Shown piece by piece: positions 35,358 to 46,830 of a stretch of 64,000 nucleotides of DNA. Positions within the stretch are counted from its first letter, which is position 1. Each line of letters opens with the position of its first letter. The notes beneath the pieces are model-generated. The model saw nothing but the letters and a program-made list of their open reading frames with translations, had not been told where the DNA came from and searched no databases. Both the position numbers and the translations under genes were made by a program. Source of the DNA: Sebastes aleutianus (taxonomy: Eukaryota; Chordata; Actinopteri; Perciformes; Sebastidae). The stretch spans positions 2,409,409 to 2,473,408 of the forward strand of contig CAKAKS010000067.1 of assembly GCA_916700875.1 (NCBI GenBank). The letters run 5' to 3'.

Positions 35358-36350
35358 TAGTTTTTGTGCCTAAGCCTAACCAAGTAGTTTTTGAGCCGAA
35401 ACCAACCAAGTAATTTTGGCACCTAACCAAGAAGTTTTTGTGCCTAAACCTAACAAAGTTATTTTTTGTGCCTAAACCTAACCAAGTAGTTGTAGTGACT
35501 AAATCTAGCCAAGTAGCTGTTGTGTCAAAACCTAACCAAGACATTTTTGTGCCTAAACCTAACCAAGTAGTCTTTGTGCCTAAACCTAACCATGTAATGT
35601 TTGTACCTGAACCTAACCAAGTAGTGTTTGTGCCTAAACCTAACCAAGTAGTGTTAGTGCCTAAACCTAACCAAGTAGTTTTTGTGCCAAAACCTAACCA
35701 AGTAGTTGTTGTGCCAAAACCTAACCAAGTAGTTTTGGCACCTAACCAAGACGTTTTTGTGCCTAAACCTAACAAAGTTATTTTTTGTGCCTAAACCTAA
35801 CCAAGTAGTTGTAGTGACTAAATCTAGCCAAGTAGTTGTTGTGCCAAAACCTAACCAAGACATTTTTGTGCCTAAACCTAACCAAGTAGTCTTTGTGCCT
35901 AAACCTAACCAAGTAGTGTTTGTGCCTAAACCTAACCATGTAGTGTTTGTACCTAAACCTAACCAAGTAGTGTTTGTGCCTAAACCTAACCAAGTAGTGT
36001 TAGTGCCTAAACCTAACCAAGTAGTTGTTGTGCCTAAATCTAGCCAAGTAGTTTTTGTGCCAAAACCTAACCAAGTAGTTGTTGTGCCAAAACCTAACCA
36101 AGTAGTTTTGGCACCTAACCAAGAAGTGTTTGTGCCTAAACCTAACCAAGTAGTTTTTGTGCCTAAGCCTAAGCAAGTAGTTGTTGGGCCTACACCTAAA
36201 CAAATAGTTTTTGTGCCTAAACCGTAACAAGTAGTTTTTGTGCCTAAACCTAACCAAGTAGTTTTGACACCTAACCAAGTAGTTGTGGCACATAGACCTA
36301 ACCTGGTAGTTTTGGTACCTAACCAAGTTGTTTGTGTCCCTTAACCTAAT
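35358..36350. repeat. Minisatellite B, 27-bp unit, about 35 copies
   Basis: A long array of CCTAAACCTAACCAAGTAG plus TTTTTGTG-type units, with variants (GTTGTTGTG, GTGTTTGTG, ATCTAGCCAAG). There is a higher-order duplication: the block around 35440-35730 recurs at about 35760-36110. Frames at 35438-35794 and 35757-36227 read as V-F-V-P-K-P-N-Q-V nonapeptide repeats, with matching frames on the minus strand. This is a period-of-27 artefact. Confidence 0.95.
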
Positions 36351-36559
36351 CAAAATTTGACTCTTTCGAGGGCATATCATGTATTAGGTGTGTCCTGTAG
36401 TACTGTGCACTCGCAGATAGACCTATTTGCATCATTTCACCCTCCAAACAATCGCTCCATACAATCAACGGAGGAGGCTGGTATACATTGCGATGTTCCA
36501 TGCTACAGTCCTGGCCTGCTTCACTTTGCAGCGAGAGGTGTGGTGCCATCCGCAAAGCA

Positions 36560-36591
<32 letters not shown>

Positions 36592-36966
36592 GTTGCCTTG
36601 CGAGTGATGCAAAAGACACTTTAAAATCCGATTTGAGTGGCCAGAGCGTTTGGACTGAGACACATCTGTAGAAATCCGAATGGAATTCGCATTTCAAACC
36701 ACCTCCAAATGTAGTTTGGATCAGATTTGCTTTTTGCTGTCCAGACTTTCTAAAATCAATCTGGATACAATCTGAATACGCCAAAAAACAGATTTGGACT
36801 GGCAGTCTGAACAAGGTCTTAGTGTTCTTGCTATCGCTATAGTGGAGCATCTCTGCTCAATGAGTGAAGAAGAAACACCTGGTCTACCTGATCATGCCCT
36901 CAGAGGACCAATAAGCAACTCTGACAACAGCACACCATATTTAAACAGAGAAGGAAGCTGATCGAT

Positions 36967-36972
36967 TGTGTG

Positions 36973-37046
<74 letters not shown>

Positions 37047-37050
37047 CGTG
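36967..37050. repeat. (TG)n microsatellite, the longest in the window
   Basis: About 42 TG repeats with a few CG steps near the ends. The minus frame 36900-37451 crosses it and gives a His-Thr repeat; it is not a gene. Confidence 0.97.
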
Positions 37051-38490
37051 TAACATTCTTCCTGACTGACTACAAATTTCATTACAAGATGTGGCTCAGA
37101 ATGAAAATAACCATCAGCAAAATAGGAGAAACATGACAGTTTAATTAAACTAAGACTATTTGTACAGTGGTGCGGGCATAATTTTTGTTCCCATATGGCT
37201 CCTCTCACCGGCTGAGGTGGCAAATGAATGTACGCAGATAAGGTGAGGAGGTATGAAGGTAAATGGAAGAGTCCTAATCTCCTGGGTGGTGTCACGTTAG
37301 AGCTACTGTAGCAGAGGGCTGTGAAATACACAAGGCCTGACAGATTAACATGTGGCACCATGAGGGAGGAAAGTGAAGAGAAAGAGAGAGAGAAACAAAG
37401 AGTGAAAGGAGAGGTGAGGAAAGAAGCAGGAGAGAGACAAAAAAATATCAAAGACGGAAAGATTTACTCCTGTTTGGAGTAATTTTTGCTAAAAGCAGTG
37501 TCCAGAATTTTCTGCTCCTTTTTAAAAAAAAATAAACAATATATTTGTGACCCATTTTTATGGATTTGTGTCTTGATTAGGGGCTAAGGGACCTATTTTA
37601 GTCCCATTATGTTTACTGTATTGGTTGTCGTTTTGCGATTTCAGTTATTATTCTAAGCCTAATGCATTTGGTTTTCTTGAAACAAAGTAAATTGTTTGTA
37701 CAATCAATTAGGCTAAAATATATTGAAATGTATTCAAATGACCTGCCAGTGTTGTAGAATAATCTAAAACATATATCTTCTTGTTTACAGTGGGACTGAC
37801 CAAAAAAAAAGAATAAAGACAGAGAGGAAAAAAAATAGAAAAGGAAAATTGAATAAATGCAGAGTGAACAAGCGAGTGGGTTGGCGTCATCCCATTCATT
37901 TTCATCAGCCTGTCCTGTTCCCTTAACGTCTCACTGAGAGCCGGGCTGATGGGCTTTCCACGCTGCACACCCACTTTATTTAAAGGCTTTGCCCAGCGCC
38001 ATTCACTCCAGTCACACTTCAGTGGCAGTCTCAAAAAAAGAGAGGATCATTTACACTGTGTTGGAGATCTGACAAATGGCGTTTAGTCACAAACATGAAA
38101 AACTTGTTTTCTTATAGAAAGGCTTTCAAATAACCTGGTGATGAGGTTTCTGTTCAGTCAGGCCTACCTGGCAACAGAGAGTGGACTTAGAAAATTTGGA
38201 ATAAAATCTAACTAAAAAGCGAGTCTGTCTGAATGTCTGCTCATCCCATTTACTTCACACTTGGCGGGTTTATTGGTGGAAACCCAAAGGAGTGTTTTTT
38301 TTTTTAATTTGGTGCAATTTGGACACAACATGTTCAATATTAATAAACTTTGAATAAACAAGCGACCAGCGTTCTGTGCAGCAGCGGGGGCGGGGCTTCC
38401 ATCATATCGTCTGCAGCGGGCTGACTGCAGCTCAATGACAGCAGTTTACTTTACCACCAAACAAAGAGTCAACACGAGCGGATAGCCAAC

Positions 38491-38843
38491 TGGTGTATTT
38501 CACCGTGTGACCGTAAGTAAACTGCAACTTGGGTGTGTTTTTTTCTACGTAAGGAAGACTGTATTTCCCCCAGTGTAAGACTTGATACTAACTTATAACA
38601 CAAATAATGTCACCACCAGAGAAATACAACCACTAATTAAATCCATGATCTTCTTTATAACCGCGCTGGTTTTGTCAAAGCAAGCGACTAATATGCCTAT
38701 TTGGAAATTACCTCCGCTGAGTGTATTTCAGCGATGTTCCTGACCGCAAGTAACCGTGACTTTGGTGTTTGATGTTTTCCGTGAACCAGAGTGTATTTAC
38801 AGGTGTTTCTGACCATGAGTAGCTGCGACTTGGGGTGTGTGAC
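38491..38843. repeat. Three diverged local repeats
   Basis: Units at about 38491-38540, 38721-38775 and 38790-38843 share GTGTATTT(C/A), TGACC(G/A)(C/T)(A/G)AGTA and GACTT(T)GG(T/G)GT. Spacing is irregular. No function is recognised. Confidence 0.6.
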
Positions 38844-40949
38844 GCCACTATGTCATGGCAGGTGTATTGCTCAGGACCCAAGGAAGCGCAGTGTCGAGTG
38901 TGAAGCTGCAAGCAGTAACACCACAAGTCAAGCTTTCAGCCCCGTTCTGAACAGGCATGTTTTTAACAGGTACTGCACTAGTACCTTAAGTGTGCTCATC
39001 TTTTTTGACATAAAACTTGCAAATAATCAGGTCTGGGAACACAGCTCATAGTGTCTGACAGAAATGTAAAAAAGACAGCTAAATGGATTATTTCAAATCT
39101 GGCAACCAGTCAGTCCAGTTTGGAGTAATCTGCGTCAGTGTGTTTGAACAGAGTGACACTCTACTACTCGTGTGCAGATAAACACGATCGCACCAAGTTA
39201 AGCAGTGACAGGCTTACAATAACAAATACAGAGCAATCGTGTCGCAGCTGGAACAAGGAGAGGTCAGATTGGTGTTGACACCAGATGCACCTGGAACTAC
39301 TGGCAACTGGAGGGTTATTGATTCAGCCTGCATGGAGGAAATCACCTATCATTTGATTCCACTGTCTTTGTCATCTCTATACAGTTCACTATATAATGAG
39401 AAAGGGCACTAACTGAAGTTGGTTCTCCAAAATGTGGTAATTTGCATCTGCAAAAGTGACACAAACACCATAAAATGTAAACAAAAGTGTCTTCCAGATA
39501 TTAACACATTTCTAGTTATCTGTCTTTTATCTAAATTACGCCCAGGTTGTGTCAATTCTTGGAAAATGGGCGGCCTAAATGGTAACCACAGCATCCAGTT
39601 TACCAAGCTTTTTGTTTTGGTCTTTTTTTTTCCTAAAATGACATTCATCAGTGTTATGATGATCCCTGACTGGATGTCCGTATCATGTGTCACTACAATG
39701 CTGCTTGACAGTTTAAGGGCCGCTCCCCACCTACTGAGCAACACTAAACTACAACACGATACCACTGACTCCTGTTTCATGAAGAGCAAATGATTAACTC
39801 CAGGATATAATTCCTACTTCTCCAAATGAATTTAAATGGACTCTGAATGTGAACTTCACTCACGGGACACTTTCTCACAGGGATTTATGATGAATGATAA
39901 AAAAGTTTGGACAAAGTCTGCTGCCAACAGTCCAGCATTGTCCTCCATCACTGAAGTGTCCTCGTCCAACATGTGGCAAGGGCCTGTGTCAATAAACCTC
40001 TCGGCCAATCACAGCTCAGGAGACGAGGGCTACTATATCCCATCTCTCAGAACTGCCACGGTCTTGGGTTTCAGCAGGATGGTTGTGTTTTGGCTTTGGG
40101 AAATGGACCATGGATCATTTATACTTACTGGGCACTAGGGATTTTTCTTAAATGTTGGTAAAGTGACACCAGGGGCCCATAAAAGTGAAAATAAACCCAG
40201 GACACTTGAAAAAACAGGGTGAAATCTATTAGCCCACAACATTAGGTAAATTAAATGGGTATTAGATTGCAAACTGTCATAATGTTCACACTAAATATCC
40301 ACCTTAAAGATGATTACAGCATCTGTAGCCTAAAAATCTCTCATTGTAACGAGATGATTTCAGATTTTCAACGTAAAAGCAGATCACTAAGAGTCAGAAT
40401 AAACAATGGTAGCTACTTTAATTAAAGAACATTACTACTACGCTACTACAAGGAACTTTCATTTTCTGTTGTTTTTTGCGGTCCCTGTGGACAAAAGCGG
40501 TTGTGTTTCCGAGCACTAGAGTCTCTTTAGAAAATTTTACTGCAGCAGGGTTTGACAGTCTGCCCCACGTGGCCCTGGTTCTGGTTCTCCCATGCCTCCC
40601 TTCCCTCTAGCGGGCCCAGCATTACGGCCTGTGTTAGCTCCCGGCAGGGACCAGCGGAGCTGCAAGGCAAATCTCTGCAACTAGCCGGAGGAGCTGGAGG
40701 AGCTCTCGACCTCCCGACCTTCCACCAGAGCTCCGACTGCATGTCGAAGGCGGCAGCGAAGCCAGATCTGGGTCTGTCCGCGGTGGGCTGGTTGCTGCCC
40801 GAAGGCCCTGCTGGATTCTGAGCTGAAGGAGTTCCTGGTGAACCTGCATAATATTGCGAAGAATCCGACTTGGTGGCACCGATGACAAGCATTTAAAATA
40901 ACTATATAGAAATAGCCGATATTCGTAGGTCATATAGAGGCGTCAGGAT

Positions 40950-41569
40950 TTAAAGTGGCAGTAGTCAGTATATTTTGCGCTTCTTTTTGGTCAAAAATTT
41001 CATAATAACCTTTCAGCATATTGTAATTCAAGTGTTCTGAGAGATAACCAGACTTCTGCTTTGAGACCAAAGACTTTGACCAATCGCAGGTAATTTCATT
41101 GAGAGAGCGTTCCTATTGGCTGTACTCCGGTCATGTGACCAAAACTTAGCGTTCCTTCACCAGATTTCACAATTGCGGCGGCGTCACAAACTTTCTCATT
41201 TTATAGCTAAACCGTGCACTACAAGATGATTCTGAAAACATCTGAGGAGAGAAATAGACATTAACGTAACAGAATATTGATTCATATTTGATCAGCGCTG
41301 CCTAGTTTGACCGTTTGGTCGAAGTTCGCAGGTGATTGACAGCTGGCTCTCATAGACGGCAGCTGGACAGCAGACCTCAGATCAGCTTTTACTGCTTGTT
41401 TTCCTCCGGTATGTGAAATCTTGCAGATGCCGTTAGGAGCACCGGAGGACACAGAGAGGCACATTTCAGGTTACCTGTTTCATGCACTACTGTCAGGATA
41501 TAGCGACAGTTTTATAAAACTAACTTTTTTTAATCATATTCGCTCCAATCTCGCCTACTTCAGCTTTAT
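40950..41569. mobile_element. TTAA-flanked repeat, copy 2 of 3
   Basis: Second copy of the 20.2-kb family in the same orientation. The left end is TTAA then AGTGGCAGTAGTC; the right end is CCTACTTCAGCT then TTTATT, so the right TTAA has mutated. It includes ACATTTCAGGTTACCTGTTT, absent from copy 1 but present in copy 3, so copy 1 has an internal deletion relative to the others. Confidence 0.82.
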
Positions 41570-42320
41570 TGAGACTGTTTGATAACCAGTTAAAAGTTTA
41601 AATTTGCAGTGAAAGGCAACTTGATGATCACCAGAAACAAGTCCTCTCACATCACGTTCACATTTTAGATGGACTGATTGGAGACCAGTAGATAATGCCA
41701 CAGTGATGACAGTTGATAGATTTTTTAGGATGCTAAATTGTGAACTTTTCCTACTTGTTGTCACATTATGTAATCGTACTCATCTGTTGCCACTGTTTGG
41801 CAGACACACCTTATAAAATATGCAACGCACAATCTCTTATTTGCCGACTCATGATACCATAACACGACAGAAAGTTGGAAACAAATCTCCTCTCCATCTC
41901 ATGGCTGCCTACACACAGTTAAAAGGTTTCAACCAAAGTATTCAATTCTAATCAATGTATCCATTTGTGCTTTTCCACAAGACCTCTTTCGACCCTCTCG
42001 CCGCACTTTTTCTCTGCGTTTCTGTCTTCACACTTTATTATTAAGTGAGAGTTCACAGCCATACCTACGAGTTACCGAGACAGCTCCCGTCTGACACTCT
42101 AAACCCCTCATCTCTCTCTCTCTCTCTTTCTCCTCCTCTACACGTCTTCCTTCAGCGGGATCCATCCTTTTGTCCAAGTCTCTGATATCAGAGGCAAGCC
42201 TTCTATTCAGTCGATGCGACAGTGAAAATACACAAGACTTGACAATGACGGATGACTCGCTGTCAGCTCACTGCCTTAACCAAGGACAGAGTGCTTTTTC
42301 TGCTGTCCCTCTCCATGCAC

Positions 42321-42365
42321 ACACACACGTACACTCCTGACACACACACACACACGCACACACAC
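42321..42365. repeat. (CA)n microsatellite, interrupted
   Basis: CA runs broken by GTACACTCCTGA and a CG step. Confidence 0.9.
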
Positions 42366-43427
42366 AAAACAATTAGTGCTACAGCCGCATCTGAGGCAAA
42401 AGGGAGAAAATCAAATCTGTAGTCACCCGACTGCTTTCACGACCATGTTCGGCAGCGACCTCAGACTGTGGCGAGGACTGCGAGTCTTCACTCTGCAGTC
42501 TGACAAATTTGTCTTGTCAAAGAGCGAGCGAAACGCCAAATGCAGAGAGAACACTACACAAATGCATAAAGAGCGGAGCGGTGGATAAACCTTCTGAGGC
42601 ATCATCTGCGAGCTATAGCCACTGAATTTGTATTTATAGATCAATACGTGCAATTTAATGTCCATCACTGTTGTTCCTGTACAATTAGTGTCACGTTCTG
42701 CATCAGTTATGAATCGATCTGTTCTGCAAAGCCGCGGAGACAGGTTGCACTTCATTTATAGTTCCTGGCACGCAATCTCGGACTCTTCTTACTCTGGCTC
42801 ACCTCTGCAGCTACAAGTGTTTCCCCAAGTTGTATAATGTGTCATTAAACTAATTAAACACCAATCCTGTTTATATATTACAATACAAAGAGCAAATGAA
42901 GAAAACATGGACTGCACATTCTCAAATAGTCTGGCTTATATCGGAGACAGGGTTTTATTTCTAATATCCCTAATTTTCATAAGTGTGCTTGAGAATATTT
43001 ATGTAAAAAGCCCTCCTTCTTTCTGATCTGCTCCTGTTTTAATTCGCTGTCAAAGCGGTTTGTTGTTATTGCAAACTCAGCAAACTCTGTTTACCAATTG
43101 TCTTAAATCAGCATAATGTTTATTTCCAAAGCAGTAATTATATCAGTATGACAACGTATTCTTGCCATACTCTGTACTCTGCTGCAAAGAGTTTCTCTTT
43201 TTAACAGTAACTACTGTTCTCATGCACTCATTAATTCCAATTGGCCCTACTTTGCCGTTGTTTTGATCACTGTTAAGTTACCGTCAATGAATCTCTACAA
43301 TTCCAGCGAAGGTATTTCAAATTAAAAAAAGTCTTTCAGCAGCTCATCGGGCATAATCTTCCCCCTTTCCTAGTATGCTTTTAATTTGAAACATCTGCAG
43401 GTTGCAAGCGATACAATTTATAGTAGT

Positions 43428-44262
43428 TTAAAGGGATAGTTCTGATTATTTGAAATGGGGTTATATGAGGTATTTATCCATAGTCAGTGTATTACCTACA
43501 GTAGATGGCGGTCGGCACGCCCCCAGTTTGGAGAAACAGACAGGAGTACCAGCACGGGAGCAAAGCAATGTACTGTTGTGGACGGAGGCAGCAACAAAAC
43601 GGATTTTAGACACCTAACAAATCAGTTTAAGTGTACGCTATATTTAGAATATTTTCACCACTTTACCTTAACGTCAGACACCCCAACTAAGCTGATATTT
43701 ATGCTCTCTTCAAAGCCGCCAGACTGTATTGACAAAAACAGTAATTTTACCTTGCAGAACATAGGGGTTGCTGGTCTACCGCTGGTTAGTTTGTTTGTGT
43801 GTTTTTGTTACTTTGGTGTTTTAAAGTGTCAGTTCAGATTCACCAAAGTCACACAATAACAAACTAACTAACCGATCAAGGCAGCAGTAGATCAGCAAAT
43901 ACCGTGTTCTACGAGGTAAAATTACTGTTTTTGTCAATGGAGACTGGTGGCTTTGAAGTGAACATAGATGAATGGTTATAACGGCTCCAGTTCCTCGTCG
44001 GAAAGGGTTGTCTGACGGCAAGGTAAAATGGTGAAAATATTCTAAATATAGCGTACACTTAAACTGATGATTTTTTTTTTTAGCTAAAATCTGTTTAGCT
44101 GCTGCCCCCATCAACAGCAGTACATTGTTTTGCTCCGGTGCTGGTACTCCTGTCTGTTTCTCCAAACTGGGGGTGTGCCGACCATCATCTACTCTAGGTA
44201 ATACACTAACACTGATGTACCTCATACAGCCCCACTTCAAAAGATCATAACTATCCCTTTAA
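43428..44262. mobile_element. TTAA-flanked foldback element with ~400-bp arms
   Basis: An 835-bp element bounded by TTAA. The left arm (43432 to about 43835) and right arm (about 43845-44258) are near-complete reverse complements, meeting around GTCAGTTCAGATTCACC. Matching words include GTTTGGAGAAACAGACAGGA, TTTAAGTGTACGCTATATTT and TTGACAAAAACAGTAATTTT. Open frames at 43455-43859 and 43821-44240 are arm sequence and not genes. A related half-copy lies at 2217-2440. Confidence 0.9.
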
Positions 44263-44709
44263 AATTGCATTAAAAAAACAACAACAGCAAAGTAGAAAGG
44301 ATTAGAAAAAAATAGAAAAATTAATGAAAAGAGTATTTCTCCGAGCAGCACAGTGGTGAGTTGGACTCTTTCGTTGTACTGATTGAATAAAGTGTGGAAA
44401 TGTACATTATACAGAATTTGCTATGAGGGCTATTATAGTACAGGTAATTTCCCTTCTTTGCTGGATGAATTACGGCGCATGAGTCAAAATGTGCTAAATG
44501 TGATCGGATAATAAAATATCATGTGGTATAACATCATAAAACAGCAATACTTTCTGAATGAGTAAGAGCTCCTCGGGGCTTTTAATTCAACATAAAACCA
44601 CTTATAGCCCTCAGTCCCAGGCCTTAACTATGCACCTTGAGAGAAAAAAAAAAAGTGATGGTGATGGTGGCGAAGGTTAAGTAATCCGTTCTAACTTTCA
44701 GTGCCTTAC

Positions 44710-44754
44710 CTGTGTTGGTCTCGGGACGAGGGGTGAGGTTAATCTCGTCGGCTA
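44710..44754 (-). CDS. pard3: pard3 45-nt micro-exon
   Basis: This 45-base exon was found by phase logic and is too short to show as a long open frame. The acceptor follows a strong pyrimidine tract (CTTCCTTTAACAG). The donor is ACACAG|GTAAGG, a near-consensus site. Completing the upstream G gives VADEINLTPRPETNT, aligning with the ADETKLN-type segment that follows KSMDLG in vertebrate PARD3. It is symmetric (phase 1-1) and a multiple of three, so it could be skipped without breaking the frame. It lies about 1.1 kb from the exon upstream and about 10.8 kb from the next exon. Confidence comes from the coincidence of conserved residues, both splice sites and phase. Confidence 0.85.
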
Positions 44755-45818
44755 CTGTTAAAGGAAGGGGGAGGTAAAGAAGGGGGAGGGATACAAACAT
44801 TTGGGGTTTCAGTTAGTGCAAATGACATTCCACATGCAACATCCAGGTAGCGCTGCAAACATCACAAACTGCTTCATCTCAATTAGGATCGGACGCCATG
44901 CGAGACAAGGAGGTGGAGGTGGAGGGGGGGGGATGTGGGTGGGAAATGAAAAGAGGGTTTGAGGATAGCAATCAGACTTGTTGTGATATCAACACGGCAC
45001 AGAGCGGCAATCTGGTCGGGAAGATTAGATATGATTATAGAGAGTGCGAGCAGAGAGACTGTTGCAGCCAAAGCAATCAGCGACTGTTCGAAGCCATTTC
45101 AAGGTGAATCAACACAGTGAAGTTCTTGACTTTGGCGAGAGATGCAGAGTCTGTTTCCATACAGGAGGCAAGGAGGTGGATTACATTTAAATACAAGGAC
45201 CATGTTTGAAACACGGGGCGTGCAGAGATATGTGCTAGAAGAAAGAGGGAATCTGATTTTTTTTTTAAAGGTTTTACAGAGATTGATGTAGCCAAGGTGC
45301 GCTACGGAAGTAGCAAATGACTAATGAAATGTGTACACAAGCCTTAAATGCTTCATTTTCTTATTGTAGTTAACCCAACACATCTTATATTTTAAGTTTA
45401 TTGGGGGTAAATAAAAGGGAATTCTACCTCTCAACATGGAATTCTGGGTTTACCACTTGGAAATCTCCAAAGAAATAGTGTATACTTTATACTGAGTGAT
45501 CCGTATCACATTCTGAGCAACAACAATGTACGGCTGAGGAGAAGTACTGTCGCTAATACTTAACCTTGAACTGTTTCTTAACAATTAAGGGATTGACATG
45601 AGAAGGAAATATGACACTAAGGGTAATCCAACAGGCTAAGGAAGGCCAGAATTATGTACAGGATATAATATGTTAACCTCCTTTATCTGATATGGACATG
45701 CCATGTTCATATTGTTTTACTGAAAGCAGGTGGAGGTTTGGACAACACGTCTTATCTCCCTGGAATCTAATGAACATCCCAAATTATGGAAGGCACGTGG
45801 AGGTAACGAAAGTTGTAC

Positions 45819-45970
45819 CTAGATCCATGCTCTTGGACTTGCGTGTCTTGATGATCTCGAGCTGAGCGGCGTCTCCGAACTGCTTGGTGCGTTTCTCCGA
45901 CATGCTCTGGCGCCCGAAGCCTTCCCTTTGGAAAGAGCCGTCTGGGTTATTTTCATCTGGATTCACGGAG
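45819..45970 (-). CDS. pard3: pard3 exon: FQREGFGRQSMSEKRTKQF segment
   Basis: Second visible exon, 152 bp, phase 2 in and phase 1 out. The acceptor is CCATCCAG with a pyrimidine-rich tract; the donor is CTAG|GTACAA. The split codon AG+C gives Ser. The exon reads SSVNPDENNPDGS and then the strongly conserved FQREGFGRQSMSEKRTKQF, ending KTRKSKSMDLG. The closing RKSKSMD is a basic serine motif of the kind bound by 14-3-3 proteins after phosphorylation by basophilic kinases. That reading is an inference from the motif; the conservation with PARD3 is what I recognise. The first dozen residues differ from the mammalian linker, as expected for a disordered region. Confidence 0.93.
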
Positions 45971-46830
45971 CTGGATGGAGGGTTGAAGATTGTGACAGGG
46001 AGATAAGAGATATGAGATTGACTTTATTGACCCCACACAGGAAAAAATTGTATCTCAGCACTAAAAGGAAGGAGAAGAACAGATGAATAGTATTGATGGA
46101 TTTTCTATATAAAATATGGAGACTTAAAATGAAAATAAATAAGGAGGTACTAGAGGAGGAAGAGAAAGAGAAGTCACATAAGGGGCAATAGAGACAGTTG
46201 AGTGAAAAAGGTTCAAAGAACCTCTCAGCTTTGAACTCATACGGTTCAATGAAGGAAAGAAGAGGGTGAACAAGAGATGGAGGGAAATCTAGGAAAGAGC
46301 TGAACATGTGGGAAAACAAGGAAAGGATGGGTTGGGGGCAATGAGAGACAAGAAAGAACAAAGTTGGAACACGGGAAGACAGCATGGGGGAGAAAAATTA
46401 AAGAGCAAGAACGGGTAGAACTGAGAGGTCAGAGAATGTAAAGCGGAAAGAAAGAAGAAAGAGAGAGCTTTGGATAGAAGAAAGTAAGCGGATGGCAGAG
46501 AAATAATGAGAGGCAGTGAAAGAAAAAGATGAAAGTGAGACCAACAAAGAGGAAAACAAAAAAAAAATGTATTAGCGAAAAAGACAAGGCAGCATGGGAG
46601 AGATAAGAACAAGAGATAACACTCGGGAAGAGAGTTAAACAAAAGAGGAACAGGATGAGATATGAAAAGAGAAATCAGGAGGAGAGAGAAATGATGAAAT
46701 TAAAAAAGAGATTGCAGAGAGAGAAAGAGAGAGAAAATGACCACCAGGCCCAAACACAAATAAAGACACAAAGAGAAACATTATATAGAAAGATTCATCA
46801 GAGAGCCGGAGTCTTCATCTTCCTCATCAA

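Larger units (their letters stand above)
35124..36822. mobile_element. Inverted-repeat element interrupted by a minisatellite element
   Basis: The left end TATGTTCAGACTGCAGGCAAAT pairs with the complement of the right end, which begins TTGTTCAGACTGCCAGTCCAAAT. Both sides carry AAATCAGATC/GATTTGAG and CAGATTT motifs. The middle (about 35232-36352) is a separate minisatellite-bearing insertion. The original element would be roughly 0.58 kb. Confidence 0.65.
33864..44709. other. pard3 intron, 10.8 kb
   Basis: Contains the interrupted inverted-repeat element with its minisatellite (35124-36822), a long (TG)n run (36967-37050), three diverged local repeats (38491-38843), and TTAA elements at 40950-41569 and 43428-44262. 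The stretches 33864-35120, 37060-38480, 38850-40500 and 41570-43420 contain no gene I recognise. The segment 40550-40860 is unusually GC-rich for this window and has open frames on both strands, but no recognisable domain. Confidence 0.6.

Noticed and set aside
35326..36380. Long open frames encoding V-F-V-P-K-P-N-Q or L-G-T-K-T-T-W-L-type repeat proteins
   Set aside because: They are translations of the 27-bp minisatellite. They appear on both strands and in several frames, with no splice or start context.
36900..37451. A 183-codon minus-strand frame
   Set aside because: It runs through the (TG)n tract giving a His-Thr repeat, and its remainder has no recognisable domain.
39409..39793. Opposed frames of 126 and 124 codons
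   Set aside because: Both strands are open over the same bases and neither resembles a known protein; no repeat or splice support.
40527..40933. GC-rich overlapping frames with Ser/Pro/Gly-rich product and GGRSGGRELLQLL
   Set aside because: Open on both strands because of GC content; no recognised domain, and no splice phase match to pard3. It may be a repeat or captured sequence, but this is unsupported.
43455..44240. Two open frames of 134 and 139 codons with similar proteins (MGLYEVFIHSQCITYSRWR)
   Set aside because: They are the two arms of a foldback transposon read on opposite strands; the 2.1-2.4 kb frame is the same repeat.
45963..46642. Minus-strand frames rich in Phe, Leu and Ser that look like membrane proteins
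   Set aside because: The plus strand is a low-complexity GA-rich purine tract, so its complement gives Phe/Leu/Ser codons. There are no homologues I know and no splice context.
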